A stretch of DNA of 64,000 nucleotides from Prolixibacteraceae bacterium (GCA_021740385.1 JAIOZY010000002.1:1-64000); one strand, 5' to 3'; shown: positions 25,255 to 33,919, counted from the stretch's first letter. Translations and numbers: made by a program. The notes: generated by a model from the letters alone, not told the origin.

Positions 25255-26643
25255 ATGGTACGGAAAGTTTTATTTGCTACGCTCAGTTTATGTTTTTCAA
25301 TGCTGGTTTTAGCACAGGACTGGCCTCAATACCTGGGACCCGATAGAAATAGTATATCACCCCAAAAAAATCTTCTTCGCAGCTGGCCTAATGAAGGCCC
25401 GGAAGTGTTATGGTCTGTTGATGTGGGCATTGGCTATGGCGGAGCTGTTGTTAAAGACGGAAAAGTATATTTGTTAGACCGTGATGATGAAATTGGCGAC
25501 ATCATGAAATGTTATGACCTGAATACCGGTGAAGAACTTTGGAAATTTCAGTACGATGCACCCGGTTCGGTCATGTTTCCCGGATCCCGCAGTGTCCCAA
25601 TTGTAGATGAAAAACATGTATACTCCTGCGGACCATACGGCGATTTGTATTGCATCGATATCGACATGCACAGGCCCGTTTGGAATGTAAACGTGTGGAC
25701 CGATTTTGGCGGCGATCCCGGGAATGCCCCTTCCGAAGAACAAGGAGAGGGACAGAGTGGTTTTGGTGGTCGTGGAAATTTTCCCATTTGGGCCATATCC
25801 CAATGCCCGTTGATTTATGGCGAATTACTCATTGTTGCCTCCCAGGCTCCGGAAGCTGGCGTAGTAGCTTATAACAAAAAAACCGGGAACCTTGTGTGGA
25901 AAACTCCGAACCTCGGCAATGAATCCTATGTTAGCCCTTCAATTGTGAGAATAGACGGGAACGATCAGGTTGTGATGGTTACTTCATCAACCAATTCTTT
26001 CGGCCACCCTGATGCACCAAAAACCATGGGAAATGTTGTTGGCATTGAGCCACTTACCGGAAATATTCTCTGGAAATTCTCAAATTGGAACTGCCACATT
26101 TCTGCCCCAAGTGCGGTTGATGCCGGTAATAACAAAGTAATTGTTGTAGGCGGATACGAACTGGGCGCGTTAATGATAGAGGTTAAAAAACAAGCCGATG
26201 GAAATTACGTAGCTGCAGAAATATTCAGAACAGAAGAATTTGGCGACCAGACTAAACCACCATTATTGATCGATGGATATTTTTATGCCCAGTATGGAAC
26301 CAATAGGAAAAGGGATGGCCTTACATGTATGAGTATGGATGGCGAAATAATGTGGAAAACCAAACGCGACCCTGACTTTAACAAAGGCAGTATGATTTTA
26401 GCCGATGGTTTGATCCTTGCCACCGATGGTAGTAAATCGTTATACCTGATCGAACCCAATTCAGCAGAATTTAAATTGATATCAAAGGCTGAATTGCTGG
26501 GATTGGAAACAACCAGCGATGAAAATTCCATTGAAAGAAGGGTTGGCGGCAACAACCAAAACTGGGCACCCATTGCTTTAGCCGATGGCAGATTGCTTAT
26601 CCGCGATCAGAGCAGAATGTTGTGCCTAAAGGTTGCAGAATAA
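25255..26643 (+). CDS. Exported PQQ-like beta-propeller repeat protein
   Basis: Periplasmic or secreted protein of 462 residues with a signal peptide (MVRKVLFATLSLCFSMLVLA) followed by WPQYLGPDRNSIS, the typical start of PQQ-binding-like eight-blade propellers. Blade motifs GKVYLLDRDDE, NTGEELWKFQ, KTGNLVWKTP and LTGNILWKFSNW recur. A glycine-rich acidic loop (EEQGEGQSGFGGRGNF) sits in the middle. No dehydrogenase catalytic residues are evident, so the protein is better read as a non-enzymatic or outer-membrane-assembly-like propeller. The GH97 remnant on the other strand begins about 45 bases past its stop. Confidence 0.83.
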   Translation: MVRKVLFATLSLCFSMLVLAQDWPQYLGPDRNSISPQKNLLRSWPNEGPEVLWSVDVGIGYGGAVVKDGKVYLLDRDDEIGDIMKCYDLNTGEELWKFQYDAPGSVMFPGSRSVPIVDEKHVYSCGPYGDLYCIDIDMHRPVWNVNVWTDFGGDPGNAPSEEQGEGQSGFGGRGNFPIWAISQCPLIYGELLIVASQAPEAGVVAYNKKTGNLVWKTPNLGNESYVSPSIVRIDGNDQVVMVTSSTNSFGHPDAPKTMGNVVGIEPLTGNILWKFSNWNCHISAPSAVDAGNNKVIVVGGYELGALMIEVKKQADGNYVAAEIFRTEEFGDQTKPPLLIDGYFYAQYGTNRKRDGLTCMSMDGEIMWKTKRDPDFNKGSMILADGLILATDGSKSLYLIEPNSAEFKLISKAELLGLETTSDENSIERRVGGNNQNWAPIALADGRLLIRDQSRMLCLKVAE

Positions 26644-26686
26644 ATATAACATTAAAGAGACTAATACTTTTTTGGCATTTTAGCGA

Positions 26687-26980
26687 CTGAATTATTGCTC
26701 CCCCTTCGGATAAAAGGTTCAGTTTTACTGTTCCGTCTTTTTTCACCTTGAAGATTTTGAACCCGGTTGTCCTATCATTATTATCATAGATAAGTTTAAC
26801 ATCCTGACCTGCAAGCATCGGCAAGTTGATGGTTGTTTGCTTATCTACATTTTCACCGCTTACAGCAGCAACATTCCAGGTAGCAGCATTCCGACGGGCA
26901 ATTACGACAAATTTGCCCGGATAACCGTCAATGAATTTTGTTTCGTCCCAAACCGATGGCAATTTCCTGATTAGGTTAGG
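26687..26980 (-). pseudogene. C-terminal remnant of a GH97 family glycoside hydrolase
   Basis: About 98 codons read without a stop on the minus strand and match the C-terminal part of GH97 (SusB-like) enzymes: KLPSVWDETKFIDGYPGKF, VVIARRN, then TINLPMLAGQDVKLIYD and an end around LLSEGGAII. The catalytic barrel and signal peptide are missing; upstream lies a tRNA terminator instead. The frame also runs on past the usual end into sequence opposite the PQQ gene. This is a decayed relic, probably from deletion or exchange at the tRNA locus. An ORF caller would extend it through the tRNA relic to 27100, which is not real coding. Confidence 0.72.
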
Positions 26981-26981
26981 C

Positions 26982-27008
26982 AAAAAAAAAGACACCCTTA
27001 TGGATGCC
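26982..27008 (-). terminator. Rho-independent terminator after the tRNA relic
   Basis: GGCATCC and GGGTGTC (complements of 27002-27008 and 26991-26997) pair with two G-U pairs and are followed by nine T on the minus strand. Confidence 0.8.
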
Positions 27009-27016
27009 TTTCCCTG

Positions 27017-27087
27017 TGGAGCTAAGGGGAGTCGAACCCCTGACCTTCCCGGCAAGCCGGGACGCTCCAGTCCTGAACTATATAAAA
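27017..27087 (-). tRNA. tRNA-like relic (pseudo-tRNA)
   Basis: Minus-strand order: D-stem GTTC/GAGC, anticodon stem TCCCG/CGGGA closing a six-base loop GCTTGC (seven is normal), T-arm AGGGG-TTCGACT-CCCCT, and 3' acceptor TAGCTCC plus A. The 5' acceptor partner GGAGCTA is missing; TATATA and the T-run of the preceding terminator stand there instead. With no acceptor pairing and a short anticodon loop it should be non-functional. No anticodon can be assigned. Confidence 0.55.
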
Positions 27088-27114
27088 AAAGACCTTGCAT
27101 TTCTACAAAGTCTT
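27084..27114 (-). terminator. Rho-independent terminator of tRNA-Ala
   Basis: AAGACTTTG and CAAGGTCTT (complements of 27106-27114 and 27089-27097) form a 9-bp stem with one G-U pair and an 8-base loop, followed by a run of T on the minus strand. Confidence 0.82.
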
Positions 27115-27124
27115 GAATTTCAAG

Positions 27125-27198
27125 TGGAGCATATCGGAATCGAACCGATGACCTCTTGACTGCCAGTCAAACGCTCTAGCCAACTGAGCTAATGCCCC
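27125..27198 (-). tRNA. tRNA-Ala (anticodon GGC)
   Basis: A complete 74-base cloverleaf: acceptor GGGGCAT/ATGCTCC with the G3-U70 pair that identifies alanine tRNAs, D-arm GCTC/GAGC, anticodon loop CTGGCAG giving anticodon GGC, T-arm CGGTTCGATTCCG region, and discriminator A. CCA is not encoded. It reads GCC and, by wobble, GCU codons. A promoter lies about 115 bases upstream and a terminator directly downstream. Confidence 0.95.
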
Positions 27199-27254
27199 TT
27201 CGTGCGCCGTAGCCTTGCTTGCACACCATAGCAAATGCGAAGGTATGACGAAGG
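27197..27254. repeat. Short inverted-repeat element upstream of tRNA-Ala
   Basis: CCTTCGT (27197-27203) and ACGAAGG (27248-27254) bracket a segment containing GCCGTAGCCTTGCTTGC. The form resembles a common non-coding repeat of Bacteroidota. It lies in the leader of the tRNA transcript. Confidence 0.5.
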
Positions 27255-27318
27255 CGTACTCTTTTTAATTGCACTATTCTTCTTTCTTTTGTATTATTTT
27301 AGAACTTTTAAACCGCTG

Positions 27319-27347
27319 CAAATATAAAACTTTTTCTGAAAAGCAAA
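27319..27347 (-). promoter_or_regulatory. Promoter of tRNA-Ala
   Basis: On the minus strand TTTG (complement of 27344-27347) and TATATTTG (complement of 27319-27326) are 17 bases apart, an exact match to the Bacteroidota -33/-7 pattern. Confidence 0.65.
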
Positions 27348-27537
27348 CCGCCCTTTTTATGGAAAAGGTTTTTGTGCCGTATCTTTAGAGAAAAGACCGC
27401 AATGAACAATATTTATCAATATATCACGTTATCATTACAAAAGTTCCGGAATTTAAAATCCTTGTCAAAGGATGTTCTTAACAAAGGGGTAAAACCCTTA
27501 TACGTAAGATTTGATTGTAACCACAAAATTCACAGTT

Positions 27538-28218
27538 ATGGAACTTAAAAAGTCATCGAAGGCAAACCTCGAAAAACGCAGGTTCCTCTTTCTCCAAATC
27601 GGTTTTGTTCTTTCACTCGGTATCGTGTTTATGGCTTTTAATAAAGGAAGTGAGGTTAACAGCCTTAACCAATTTGATGAAATTGAAGCCGGCCCGGTTA
27701 TTGATGAGGGCTATACCCCGCCAACCAATACCCCAAAACCTCCTCCACCGCCGAAGCCTGTAATCATCAACAAGCTCTTGATTACCGATGCGCCTACAGT
27801 GCTCGATGAGCCTTACATTGAATCTTCCGAGATTGATGAAACCACGATCATTGATGCCCTCCCGGAAATGTCGTCCGATAAAAAAGATTTTGAAGAGGAT
27901 GAAATTTTTACAACGGTAAAAGACATGCCTGAATTCCCGGGCGGGGAAGATGGATTGCTATACTGGATTGCCAAATCGATAAAGTACCCGCAAAATGCGA
28001 TCGAAATGGAGATTGACGGTACGGTATATGTCAGGTTTGTGATTGACACCAACGGGTCGGTAACCAACGCCCGTGTTTTGCGCGGCATAGATACGTTGTT
28101 GAATGAAGAAGCACTAAGGGTTATCAACAACATGCCACGGTGGAAGCCCGGTATGCAAAACGGAAAAAACGTTAAAGTGATGTACGTAGTCCCTATCCGG
28201 TTTCAGTTAAACCGGTAG
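27538..28218 (+). CDS. TonB family energy-transducing protein (first of a tandem pair)
   Basis: Inner-membrane protein that transmits proton-motive force to TonB-dependent outer-membrane receptors. The 226-residue product has a short basic N-terminus (MELKKSSKANLEKRR), one membrane segment (about 16-38), a proline-rich periplasmic linker (TPKPPPPPKP), an acidic stretch, and a TonB C-terminal domain (about 135-226) with FPGGEDGLLYWIAKSIKYP and the YVRFVIDTNGSVTNA strand. ATG 27538 replaces an upstream start at 27511 because the paralogue begins with the same MELKK. No ExbB or ExbD is adjacent. Confidence 0.9.
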   Translation: MELKKSSKANLEKRRFLFLQIGFVLSLGIVFMAFNKGSEVNSLNQFDEIEAGPVIDEGYTPPTNTPKPPPPPKPVIINKLLITDAPTVLDEPYIESSEIDETTIIDALPEMSSDKKDFEEDEIFTTVKDMPEFPGGEDGLLYWIAKSIKYPQNAIEMEIDGTVYVRFVIDTNGSVTNARVLRGIDTLLNEEALRVINNMPRWKPGMQNGKNVKVMYVVPIRFQLNR

Positions 28219-28242
28219 CTCAAAAAAAATGCCGGTTTTTTT
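28209..28242 (+). terminator. Terminator between the tonB paralogues
   Basis: AAACCGG (28209-28215) pairs with CCGGTTT (28232-28238) and is followed by T. It includes the stop codon of the first gene. Confidence 0.72.
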
Positions 28243-28266
28243 TCAGAAATTTAACCGGCTGAATAG

Positions 28267-28274
28267 TACCTTTG
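28267..28274 (+). promoter_or_regulatory. -7 box of the second tonB gene
   Basis: TACCTTTG matches TAnnTTTG exactly, about 60 bases before ATG 28335. With the terminator just upstream, this makes the second paralogue an independent unit. Confidence 0.5.
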
Positions 28275-28334
28275 CAAGATATTTTTTAACTTTAGCGCCT
28301 TGAAAATTTGAAAAAATAACGAATTAAATAAATT

Positions 28335-29021
28335 ATGGAACTTAAAAAGACACCAAAAGCCGACCTGGAAAACAAGCGGAACATCTTTGTTCAGCTTGGG
28401 CTGGTGATTTCTTTAGGTATTGTGCTTATGGCCTTTAACATTAACGATACCGTAAAATCGATTGACTCGCTGGGCGAAATGAATGCTGAGGCTATTGAAG
28501 ATGAAGTAATACCCATTACCCGGCAGGAAGAAGTGAAACCACCACCACCACCACCACCACCAAAAGTGATTGAAGTTCTTACAATTATTGATGACGACGT
28601 TGAGGTTGAAGAAGAATTTGAATTCGAATCGACCGAAGCCGATGATGCAACCATAATTGACGCTGTACCCGTTATTGAAGAAGATGAAGGCAACGAAGAA
28701 GATGCCGAAGTTTTCGTTATTGTTGAAGACATGCCTGAATTTCCCGGCGGTGAACTCGCACTTCGGAAATGGATTGCAAACAACATTAAATACCCGGTTA
28801 TTGCTGCTGAAAACGGTATTCAGGGTAAAGTATACGTTCAGTTTGTGGTTGACCGCGACGGAAGTGTCAGCAATGCACGCATAGCACGTGGCGTTGACCC
28901 TTCACTCGACCAGGAAGCATTGCGGGTTGTAAACAACCTTCCGAAATGGAAACCCGGCATGCAGCGTGGGAAACCGGTAAGGGTATCTTACACTGTTCCC
29001 ATTAATTTCCAGTTACAGTAA
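28335..29021 (+). CDS. TonB family energy-transducing protein (second of a tandem pair)
   Basis: Paralogue of the preceding gene: same start (MELKKTPKADLENKR), same single membrane segment (about 15-37), and same TonB C-terminal domain with FPGGELALRKWIANNIKYP, YVQFVVDRDGSVSNARIARG and LPKWKPGMQRGKPV. The linker differs: it has an uninterrupted run of eight prolines encoded by a (cca)n tract near 28540-28562 and a more acidic region (EEDEGNEEDAE). The tract could vary in length by slippage. The two copies probably arose by tandem duplication and diverged in the linker, which may change reach across the periplasm. Confidence 0.92.
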   Translation: MELKKTPKADLENKRNIFVQLGLVISLGIVLMAFNINDTVKSIDSLGEMNAEAIEDEVIPITRQEEVKPPPPPPPPKVIEVLTIIDDDVEVEEEFEFESTEADDATIIDAVPVIEEDEGNEEDAEVFVIVEDMPEFPGGELALRKWIANNIKYPVIAAENGIQGKVYVQFVVDRDGSVSNARIARGVDPSLDQEALRVVNNLPKWKPGMQRGKPVRVSYTVPINFQLQ

Positions 29022-29076
29022 AAAAAACGATGATATATTATTTCCTGGTTCTGTACTTTCGGGGCCAGGATTTTTT

Positions 29077-30303
29077 ATGCAAAAAACAATGGGAAAACCT
29101 TATTCAACAGAAATAATTAAAGAAACCGTGGTTTTGGTCGGGCTTATAAACCAAGATCAAAACGAACAACAGGCACGTGAATACATCGACGAGCTGGAAT
29201 TCCTCGCCGATACAGCAGGAGCTATTGTTGTGCGAAAATTCTTTCAAAAACTTAACGTGCCCAACCCGGTAACTTTTGTGGGGCCGGGTAAACTGGAAGA
29301 AATTGCCGGTTTTATTAAAGACAATGAAGTCGATACTGTCATTTTTGACGACGAATTATCGCCCACACAACTCCGCAACATCGAAAAAGGCATGGAATGT
29401 AAAGTCCTCGACCGCACAAACCTGATCCTCGATATTTTTGCAAAACGCGCACAAACGGCCTATGCAAAAACCCAGGTCGAACTGGCCCAACTGGAATACA
29501 CACTGCCCCGCCTTACCCGAATGTGGACCCACCTTGAACGGCAACGCGGAGGTATTGGCATGCGCGGCCCGGGTGAAACACAGATAGAAACCGACCGCCG
29601 TATAATACTCGATAAAATTGCCCGGCTGAAAGAGCAACTGAAAAAAATTGACAAACAAATGACCACCCAGCGTAAAAACAGGGGCAAATTGGTACGTGTA
29701 GCGCTGGTGGGCTATACCAACGTGGGCAAATCAACACTGATGAACCTGCTGAGTAAATCGGAAGTTTTTGCCGAAAACAAGCTTTTTGCCACACTCGATA
29801 CAACCGTGCGAAAAATGGTCATCGGCAACCTGCCCTTTCTGGTAACCGATACCGTTGGCTTTATTCGTAAACTGCCCCACGGCCTTGTCGAATCATTCAA
29901 ATCAACACTCGACGAGGTGCGCGAAGCCGATATTTTACTGCATATTGTCGATATATCGCATCCCGGTTTTGAAGAACAGATTGACACCGTTTCGCAAACC
30001 CTCGAAGAGATTGGCGCAGCCGAAAAACCGGTTATTTTCGTATTCAATAAAATTGATGCTTATTCGTTCCAGGAAAAAGATGCTGATGACCTTTCGGAAA
30101 AAACGAAAACAAACTGGACTCTTGAAGAGTGGGAAAATAGCTGGATGGCTAAAAACAATACCCCGTCAATTTTTATTTCAGCAAAAAAGAAAACCAACAT
30201 CGACGAGCTAAAACGGTTGCTTTACACCGAGGTTAAAAAAATTCACGTTACCCGTTTTCCTTACAACGACTTTTTATACGTCGATGACTATGGCCAGGAA
30301 TAA
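29077..30303 (+). CDS. hflX: GTPase HflX
   Basis: Ribosome-associated GTPase that splits stalled 70S ribosomes under stress. The 408-residue protein has the HflX N-terminal domain (TFVGPGKLEEIAGF, VDTVIFDDELSPTQLRN), a helical linker with RLTRMWTHLERQRGGIGMRG and GPGETQIETDRR, and the G domain with GYTNVGKST (Walker A), DTVGFIRKLPH (G3) and NKID (G4). ATG 29077 is used; ATG 29089 four codons on is equally possible. It ends four bases before the convergent folK stop. No hfq partner is present. Confidence 0.95.
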   Translation: MQKTMGKPYSTEIIKETVVLVGLINQDQNEQQAREYIDELEFLADTAGAIVVRKFFQKLNVPNPVTFVGPGKLEEIAGFIKDNEVDTVIFDDELSPTQLRNIEKGMECKVLDRTNLILDIFAKRAQTAYAKTQVELAQLEYTLPRLTRMWTHLERQRGGIGMRGPGETQIETDRRIILDKIARLKEQLKKIDKQMTTQRKNRGKLVRVALVGYTNVGKSTLMNLLSKSEVFAENKLFATLDTTVRKMVIGNLPFLVTDTVGFIRKLPHGLVESFKSTLDEVREADILLHIVDISHPGFEEQIDTVSQTLEEIGAAEKPVIFVFNKIDAYSFQEKDADDLSEKTKTNWTLEEWENSWMAKNNTPSIFISAKKKTNIDELKRLLYTEVKKIHVTRFPYNDFLYVDDYGQE

Positions 30304-30306
30304 ACG

Positions 30307-30792
30307 CTATTGAAGCTCAACTTTCGATGTGTCGGTACATTCGTCCAGCAACTGCCGGATCTCCTTTCCCGATTCGGGATGCTTCATTTCCGGTGCAATG
30401 TCGCAAAGTGGACGGAGTATAAACTTACGACCTGAAATATGTTTGTGCGGAATTACCAGCGAGGGGCTTTTAACAATTTCGTTACCATAAAAAAGAATGT
30501 CGATATCAATAAGTCTCGAAGAATAACCCGCTGCGGCTTCCCGTTCCCTGCCCATCTCCTTTTCAATCATTAAAAGTTTCTCCAACACCTCAGGCGCTGA
30601 ATAATCGGTAAGCACCTCAACAACCATGTTCAGGAAATAGTCATTTGAACGAAAGCCCCAAGGTTCGGTTAAGTAAATGCCCGACAAATTGGTCACGTCC
30701 CCAACCCGTTGGTTAACAAGGCGTATGGCTTGTTGCAAATTCTTCTTTTTATTACCCAGGTTCGACCCCAGCGAAAGGTATATCTTGTTCAT
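30307..30792 (-). CDS. folK: 2-amino-4-hydroxy-6-hydroxymethyldihydropteridine diphosphokinase
   Basis: Folate-pathway pyrophosphokinase that activates 6-hydroxymethyldihydropterin for condensation with p-aminobenzoate. The 161-residue protein starts MNKIYLSLGSNLGNKKKNLQ and carries LTEPWGF (substrate loop), the magnesium-binding RLIDIDILFYG and the IPHKHISGRKFILRPL signature. It is a stand-alone folK, not fused to folB or folP. The stop codons of hflX and folK are three bases apart, so their transcripts must overlap or share a terminator. Confidence 0.95.
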   Translation of the reverse strand: MNKIYLSLGSNLGNKKKNLQQAIRLVNQRVGDVTNLSGIYLTEPWGFRSNDYFLNMVVEVLTDYSAPEVLEKLLMIEKEMGREREAAAGYSSRLIDIDILFYGNEIVKSPSLVIPHKHISGRKFILRPLCDIAPEMKHPESGKEIRQLLDECTDTSKVELQ

Positions 30793-30936
30793 GATTTCTG
30801 CTTTAAATGCAAATGAAACAAAAAAATCAGGAACATTTCACTGTAAAAGAGTGTAATTATTTCTAACTTGTTCGTACCCATTAACCAGTATAACAAAAAA
30901 TAATTGTAAAATATAAATCTTTAAATCATTTAAAAC

Positions 30937-32718
30937 ATGAAAAGTTTTCTCAAGTACACACTCGCAACCATTGTCGGTATCATTGTTGTTTCGATGGTTT
31001 CGTTTTTTCTGATGATGGGCATTTTTGCAGCCATTGTTTCAACCACCGAAAAAGAAGTGGTAATAAAAGACAACTCGATGTTAAAAATCAAACTTAATGC
31101 CGAAGTTTCGGACCGTGCACCCAACGACCCTTTCCAGAACCTCGAAATACCTGGGTTTAGTGGTATTAAAAGACTCGGTCTCGACCAAATAACATCGGCT
31201 ATCGAAAAGGCAAAAGATGAAGACAAAATCAAGGGGATTTACCTCGAAATAGACGACGTTAATGCCGGTTTTGCTGCATGTGAAGAGATACGCAAAGCAC
31301 TTGTCGATTTCAAAGAATCGGGCAAATTCATTTATGCCTACTCGGAAAATTACGGCCAGAAGGCCTACTACCTGGCCAGCGTTGCCGATAAAATATTCAT
31401 TAACCCCGAAGGAATGCTCATGTTTCACGGGCTGGCATCGAACAACCCCTTCTTCAAAAATGCGCTTGAAAAACTGGGCGTTGAGATGCAGGTAATCCGG
31501 CACGGGAAATTCAAAGCTGCCGTTGAACCGTTTATGCTCGAAGAGATGAGTAACGAAAACCGTGAACAAATTGAAGTTTACATGGGCAGCATTTGGGAAA
31601 ACATGTTGAGAGGCATTTCCGAATCGAGAAACATTACGGTTGAACGCCTTAACGAAATTGCCGATGAAAACATGCTGTTCCGCCCCGCCGAAAAACTGCT
31701 GGCATACAAACTTGTCGACAGCATCGTGTACGAAGACCAGCTGATAGACTTCTTGCGTAGCGAAACCGGCATTAAAGCACCAAAAGGTATTCCGGTTGCA
31801 AGTATTTCCGACATGGGATCGGTACCTGAAAAACGGAAAGGCAAAGGGCTGGCAAAAGATAAACTGGCCATTGTATATGCTGCCGGTGAAATTGGCATGG
31901 GCGGCCCTGCCAGCATGAGCAGCGAAGTTATAAACGCACCCGAGATAGCCCGCGAAATACGAAAAGCACGTCAGGATTCGAGCATCAAGGCCATTGTATT
32001 GAGGGTTAATTCGCCCGGGGGCAGTTCCACCGCTTCGGACCTGATTTGGCGCGAGGTAAAACTGGCTGCCGAAGAAAAAGTAATGGTCGTTTCGATGGGC
32101 AACCTGGCTGCATCGGGCGGTTACTGGATTTCTTGTGCCGCCGACACCATTGTGGCCAACCCAACAACCATAACCGGATCGATTGGAGTATTTGGTGTAA
32201 TACCCAACATGCAGGAACTTTTTGAAGACAAACTGGGCATCAATTTCAGTGTGGTAAAAACCAACGATATGAGCGACATGCCTTCGCCAAACCGCCCGTT
32301 AACATCAACCGAAAGGGCACTTATACAGGGAATGGTCGAAGATGTTTATGCAACTTTCATCGATCATGTTTCCAATGGCAGGGGCATGACAAGCGATGCC
32401 GTTGATGCCATTGGGCAGGGCCGTGTTTGGACCGGCGAAAACGCCCTTGAACTGGGGCTTGTAGATGTTCTCGGGAACCTCGATGATGCCATTGCCATTG
32501 CTGAACAAATGGCCGGCCTTGACCACTACCGAACCGTGAAATTACCTGAACAAAAAGACCCGATTCAGGAATTGATCAAAGGCCTTTCGGCAACTGTTAA
32601 AATAAACTTTATCGAAAAAGAGCTGGGCAGCAATGCTAAATATTATAAACTTGTTGAGGAATTAAAAGGGAAAAAAGGAATAATGGCACGTATGCCTTAC
32701 GGAATGGCCATAGAATAA
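30937..32718 (+). CDS. sppA: Signal peptide peptidase SppA, 67K type
   Basis: Membrane-bound serine-lysine protease that degrades cleaved signal peptides. The 593-residue protein has one N-terminal membrane segment (about 8-32) and two tandem crotonase-like domains. The general-base lysine lies in the first (GKFKAAVEPFML, near 191) and the nucleophilic serine in the second (GNLAASGGYWIS, near 390), with LRVNSPGGS just before it. This two-domain arrangement is that of the 67K form. It is a single-gene unit ended by the terminator at 32752. Confidence 0.95.
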   Translation: MKSFLKYTLATIVGIIVVSMVSFFLMMGIFAAIVSTTEKEVVIKDNSMLKIKLNAEVSDRAPNDPFQNLEIPGFSGIKRLGLDQITSAIEKAKDEDKIKGIYLEIDDVNAGFAACEEIRKALVDFKESGKFIYAYSENYGQKAYYLASVADKIFINPEGMLMFHGLASNNPFFKNALEKLGVEMQVIRHGKFKAAVEPFMLEEMSNENREQIEVYMGSIWENMLRGISESRNITVERLNEIADENMLFRPAEKLLAYKLVDSIVYEDQLIDFLRSETGIKAPKGIPVASISDMGSVPEKRKGKGLAKDKLAIVYAAGEIGMGGPASMSSEVINAPEIAREIRKARQDSSIKAIVLRVNSPGGSSTASDLIWREVKLAAEEKVMVVSMGNLAASGGYWISCAADTIVANPTTITGSIGVFGVIPNMQELFEDKLGINFSVVKTNDMSDMPSPNRPLTSTERALIQGMVEDVYATFIDHVSNGRGMTSDAVDAIGQGRVWTGENALELGLVDVLGNLDDAIAIAEQMAGLDHYRTVKLPEQKDPIQELIKGLSATVKINFIEKELGSNAKYYKLVEELKGKKGIMARMPYGMAIE

Positions 32719-32751
32719 TAGCAGAATTACTTTAAAAAGAATTAAATAAAT

Positions 32752-32782
32752 AAAAGTTGCCCCACCCGGGCAACTTTTTTTT
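32752..32782 (+). terminator. Rho-independent terminator of sppA
   Basis: AAAAGTTGCCC (32752-32762) pairs with GGGCAACTTTT (32768-32778), 11 bp with a 5-base loop and a T run. One of the strongest terminators in the window. Confidence 0.9.
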
Positions 32783-32827
32783 GTTGCCCGCCGGCTTCTT
32801 TGTAAATTGGGCAATTATTCAATATCA

Positions 32828-33919
32828 ATGCTAAAAATACTATTATATCCGTTTGCCTTGCTTTATGGAGTTGTTGTATGGTTCAGAAATTTTTTATTCG
32901 ACACAAAAATACTGCATACAAGCCGCTATAATACACCTGTAATCTCGGTAGGAAACCTTACTGCGGGCGGCACCGGCAAAACCCCGCACGCTGAATACCT
33001 TATTGAACTTTTACATAAGGAATTTCGCATTGCCTATTTAAGCCGCGGCTATAAAAGAAAAACCAAGGGTTTTATACTTGCTGAAACACAATCGACTTAC
33101 CTCGAAATTGGCGATGAAGCCATGCAGATAAAACAAAAATTCCCGGATATTACCGTAGCCGTTTGCGAAAAAAGAGGAAAAGGGATAAACGAACTGACCA
33201 ATAACAACAACATAAATTTTGATGTAATCATTCTCGATGATGCGTTTCAGCACCGTTCGGTCGAGCCACATATCAACATTCTCCTTGTTGATTATACACG
33301 TCCGATTTTTAACGACTGTTTATTACCTGCCGGACGCTTACGCGAACCGGTACGAAACCGTTTCAGGGCCAACATCATTATTTATACCAAATGCCCGTCC
33401 GAACTAAAACCCATCGAACAGCGTATTATTAAAAACAGACTGAACATCAGACCATACCAGGACCTGTTCTTTACCCATATCAGGTACGGAGAAATTACCC
33501 CTGCTGAAAAAGGGTTAAGCCTTTTCGACGACAACATGAGAAACTATGCCGTTTTGCTCATTACCGGCATTGCCAATCCCATACCGCTTATCGGGTACCT
33601 TGAAAAACAGGTAGGCACCATTTTTCACGAAAAATACCCCGATCACTATTCCTACCAGAAAGCCGACATCGACAAATTCCAGGAAAAATATGATGCAATT
33701 GAAACAAACCGGAAACTGATTATTACAACCGAAAAAGACCTTGTGAGGTTAAAATCGGTTCAAGGTGCTCATGACGGTTTCTTCAGAAATGTTTATTATA
33801 TTCCCATCGAAATCAAATTTTTAGAACGTTCGAGGGAAATTTTTAACTACAGGGTATTAAATTATGTTAGGGAAAATAAAAGCAACAACCGGTTTCATCA
33901 AGGAAAAAACCGGGTTTAA
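32828..33919 (+). CDS. lpxK: Tetraacyldisaccharide 4'-kinase (lipid A)
   Basis: Adds the 4'-phosphate to lipid A precursor at the inner membrane. The 363-residue protein begins with a membrane-proximal helix (MLKILLYPFALLYGVVVWFRN), then the P-loop GNLTAGGTGKTPH (near residues 42-54), RGYKRKTKGF, and the LDDAFQHR motif. ATG 32828 is preferred over TTG 32807 because the conserved hydrophobic start is there. The last 56 bases overlap the start of the nucleoside phosphorylase gene in another frame, so the two are translationally coupled. The LpxL-like acyltransferase is encoded nearby at 36445. Confidence 0.95.
   Translation: MLKILLYPFALLYGVVVWFRNFLFDTKILHTSRYNTPVISVGNLTAGGTGKTPHAEYLIELLHKEFRIAYLSRGYKRKTKGFILAETQSTYLEIGDEAMQIKQKFPDITVAVCEKRGKGINELTNNNNINFDVIILDDAFQHRSVEPHINILLVDYTRPIFNDCLLPAGRLREPVRNRFRANIIIYTKCPSELKPIEQRIIKNRLNIRPYQDLFFTHIRYGEITPAEKGLSLFDDNMRNYAVLLITGIANPIPLIGYLEKQVGTIFHEKYPDHYSYQKADIDKFQEKYDAIETNRKLIITTEKDLVRLKSVQGAHDGFFRNVYYIPIEIKFLERSREIFNYRVLNYVRENKSNNRFHQGKNRV

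Noticed and set aside
27017-27087. The tRNA-like relic as a functional tRNA or as the 3' end of a tmRNA
   Set aside because: The 5' acceptor strand is missing, the anticodon loop has six bases, and no tag-peptide or pseudoknot region precedes it.
26597-27100. A 167-codon minus-strand frame read as one protein
   Set aside because: Its first 40 codons cross the tRNA relic and a terminator; only 26687-26980 resembles a protein (GH97 tail). It is reported as a pseudogene.
28540-28562. (cca)n tract as a possible CRISPR or satellite
   Set aside because: It is a short in-frame proline codon run in a TonB linker, with no spacer structure.
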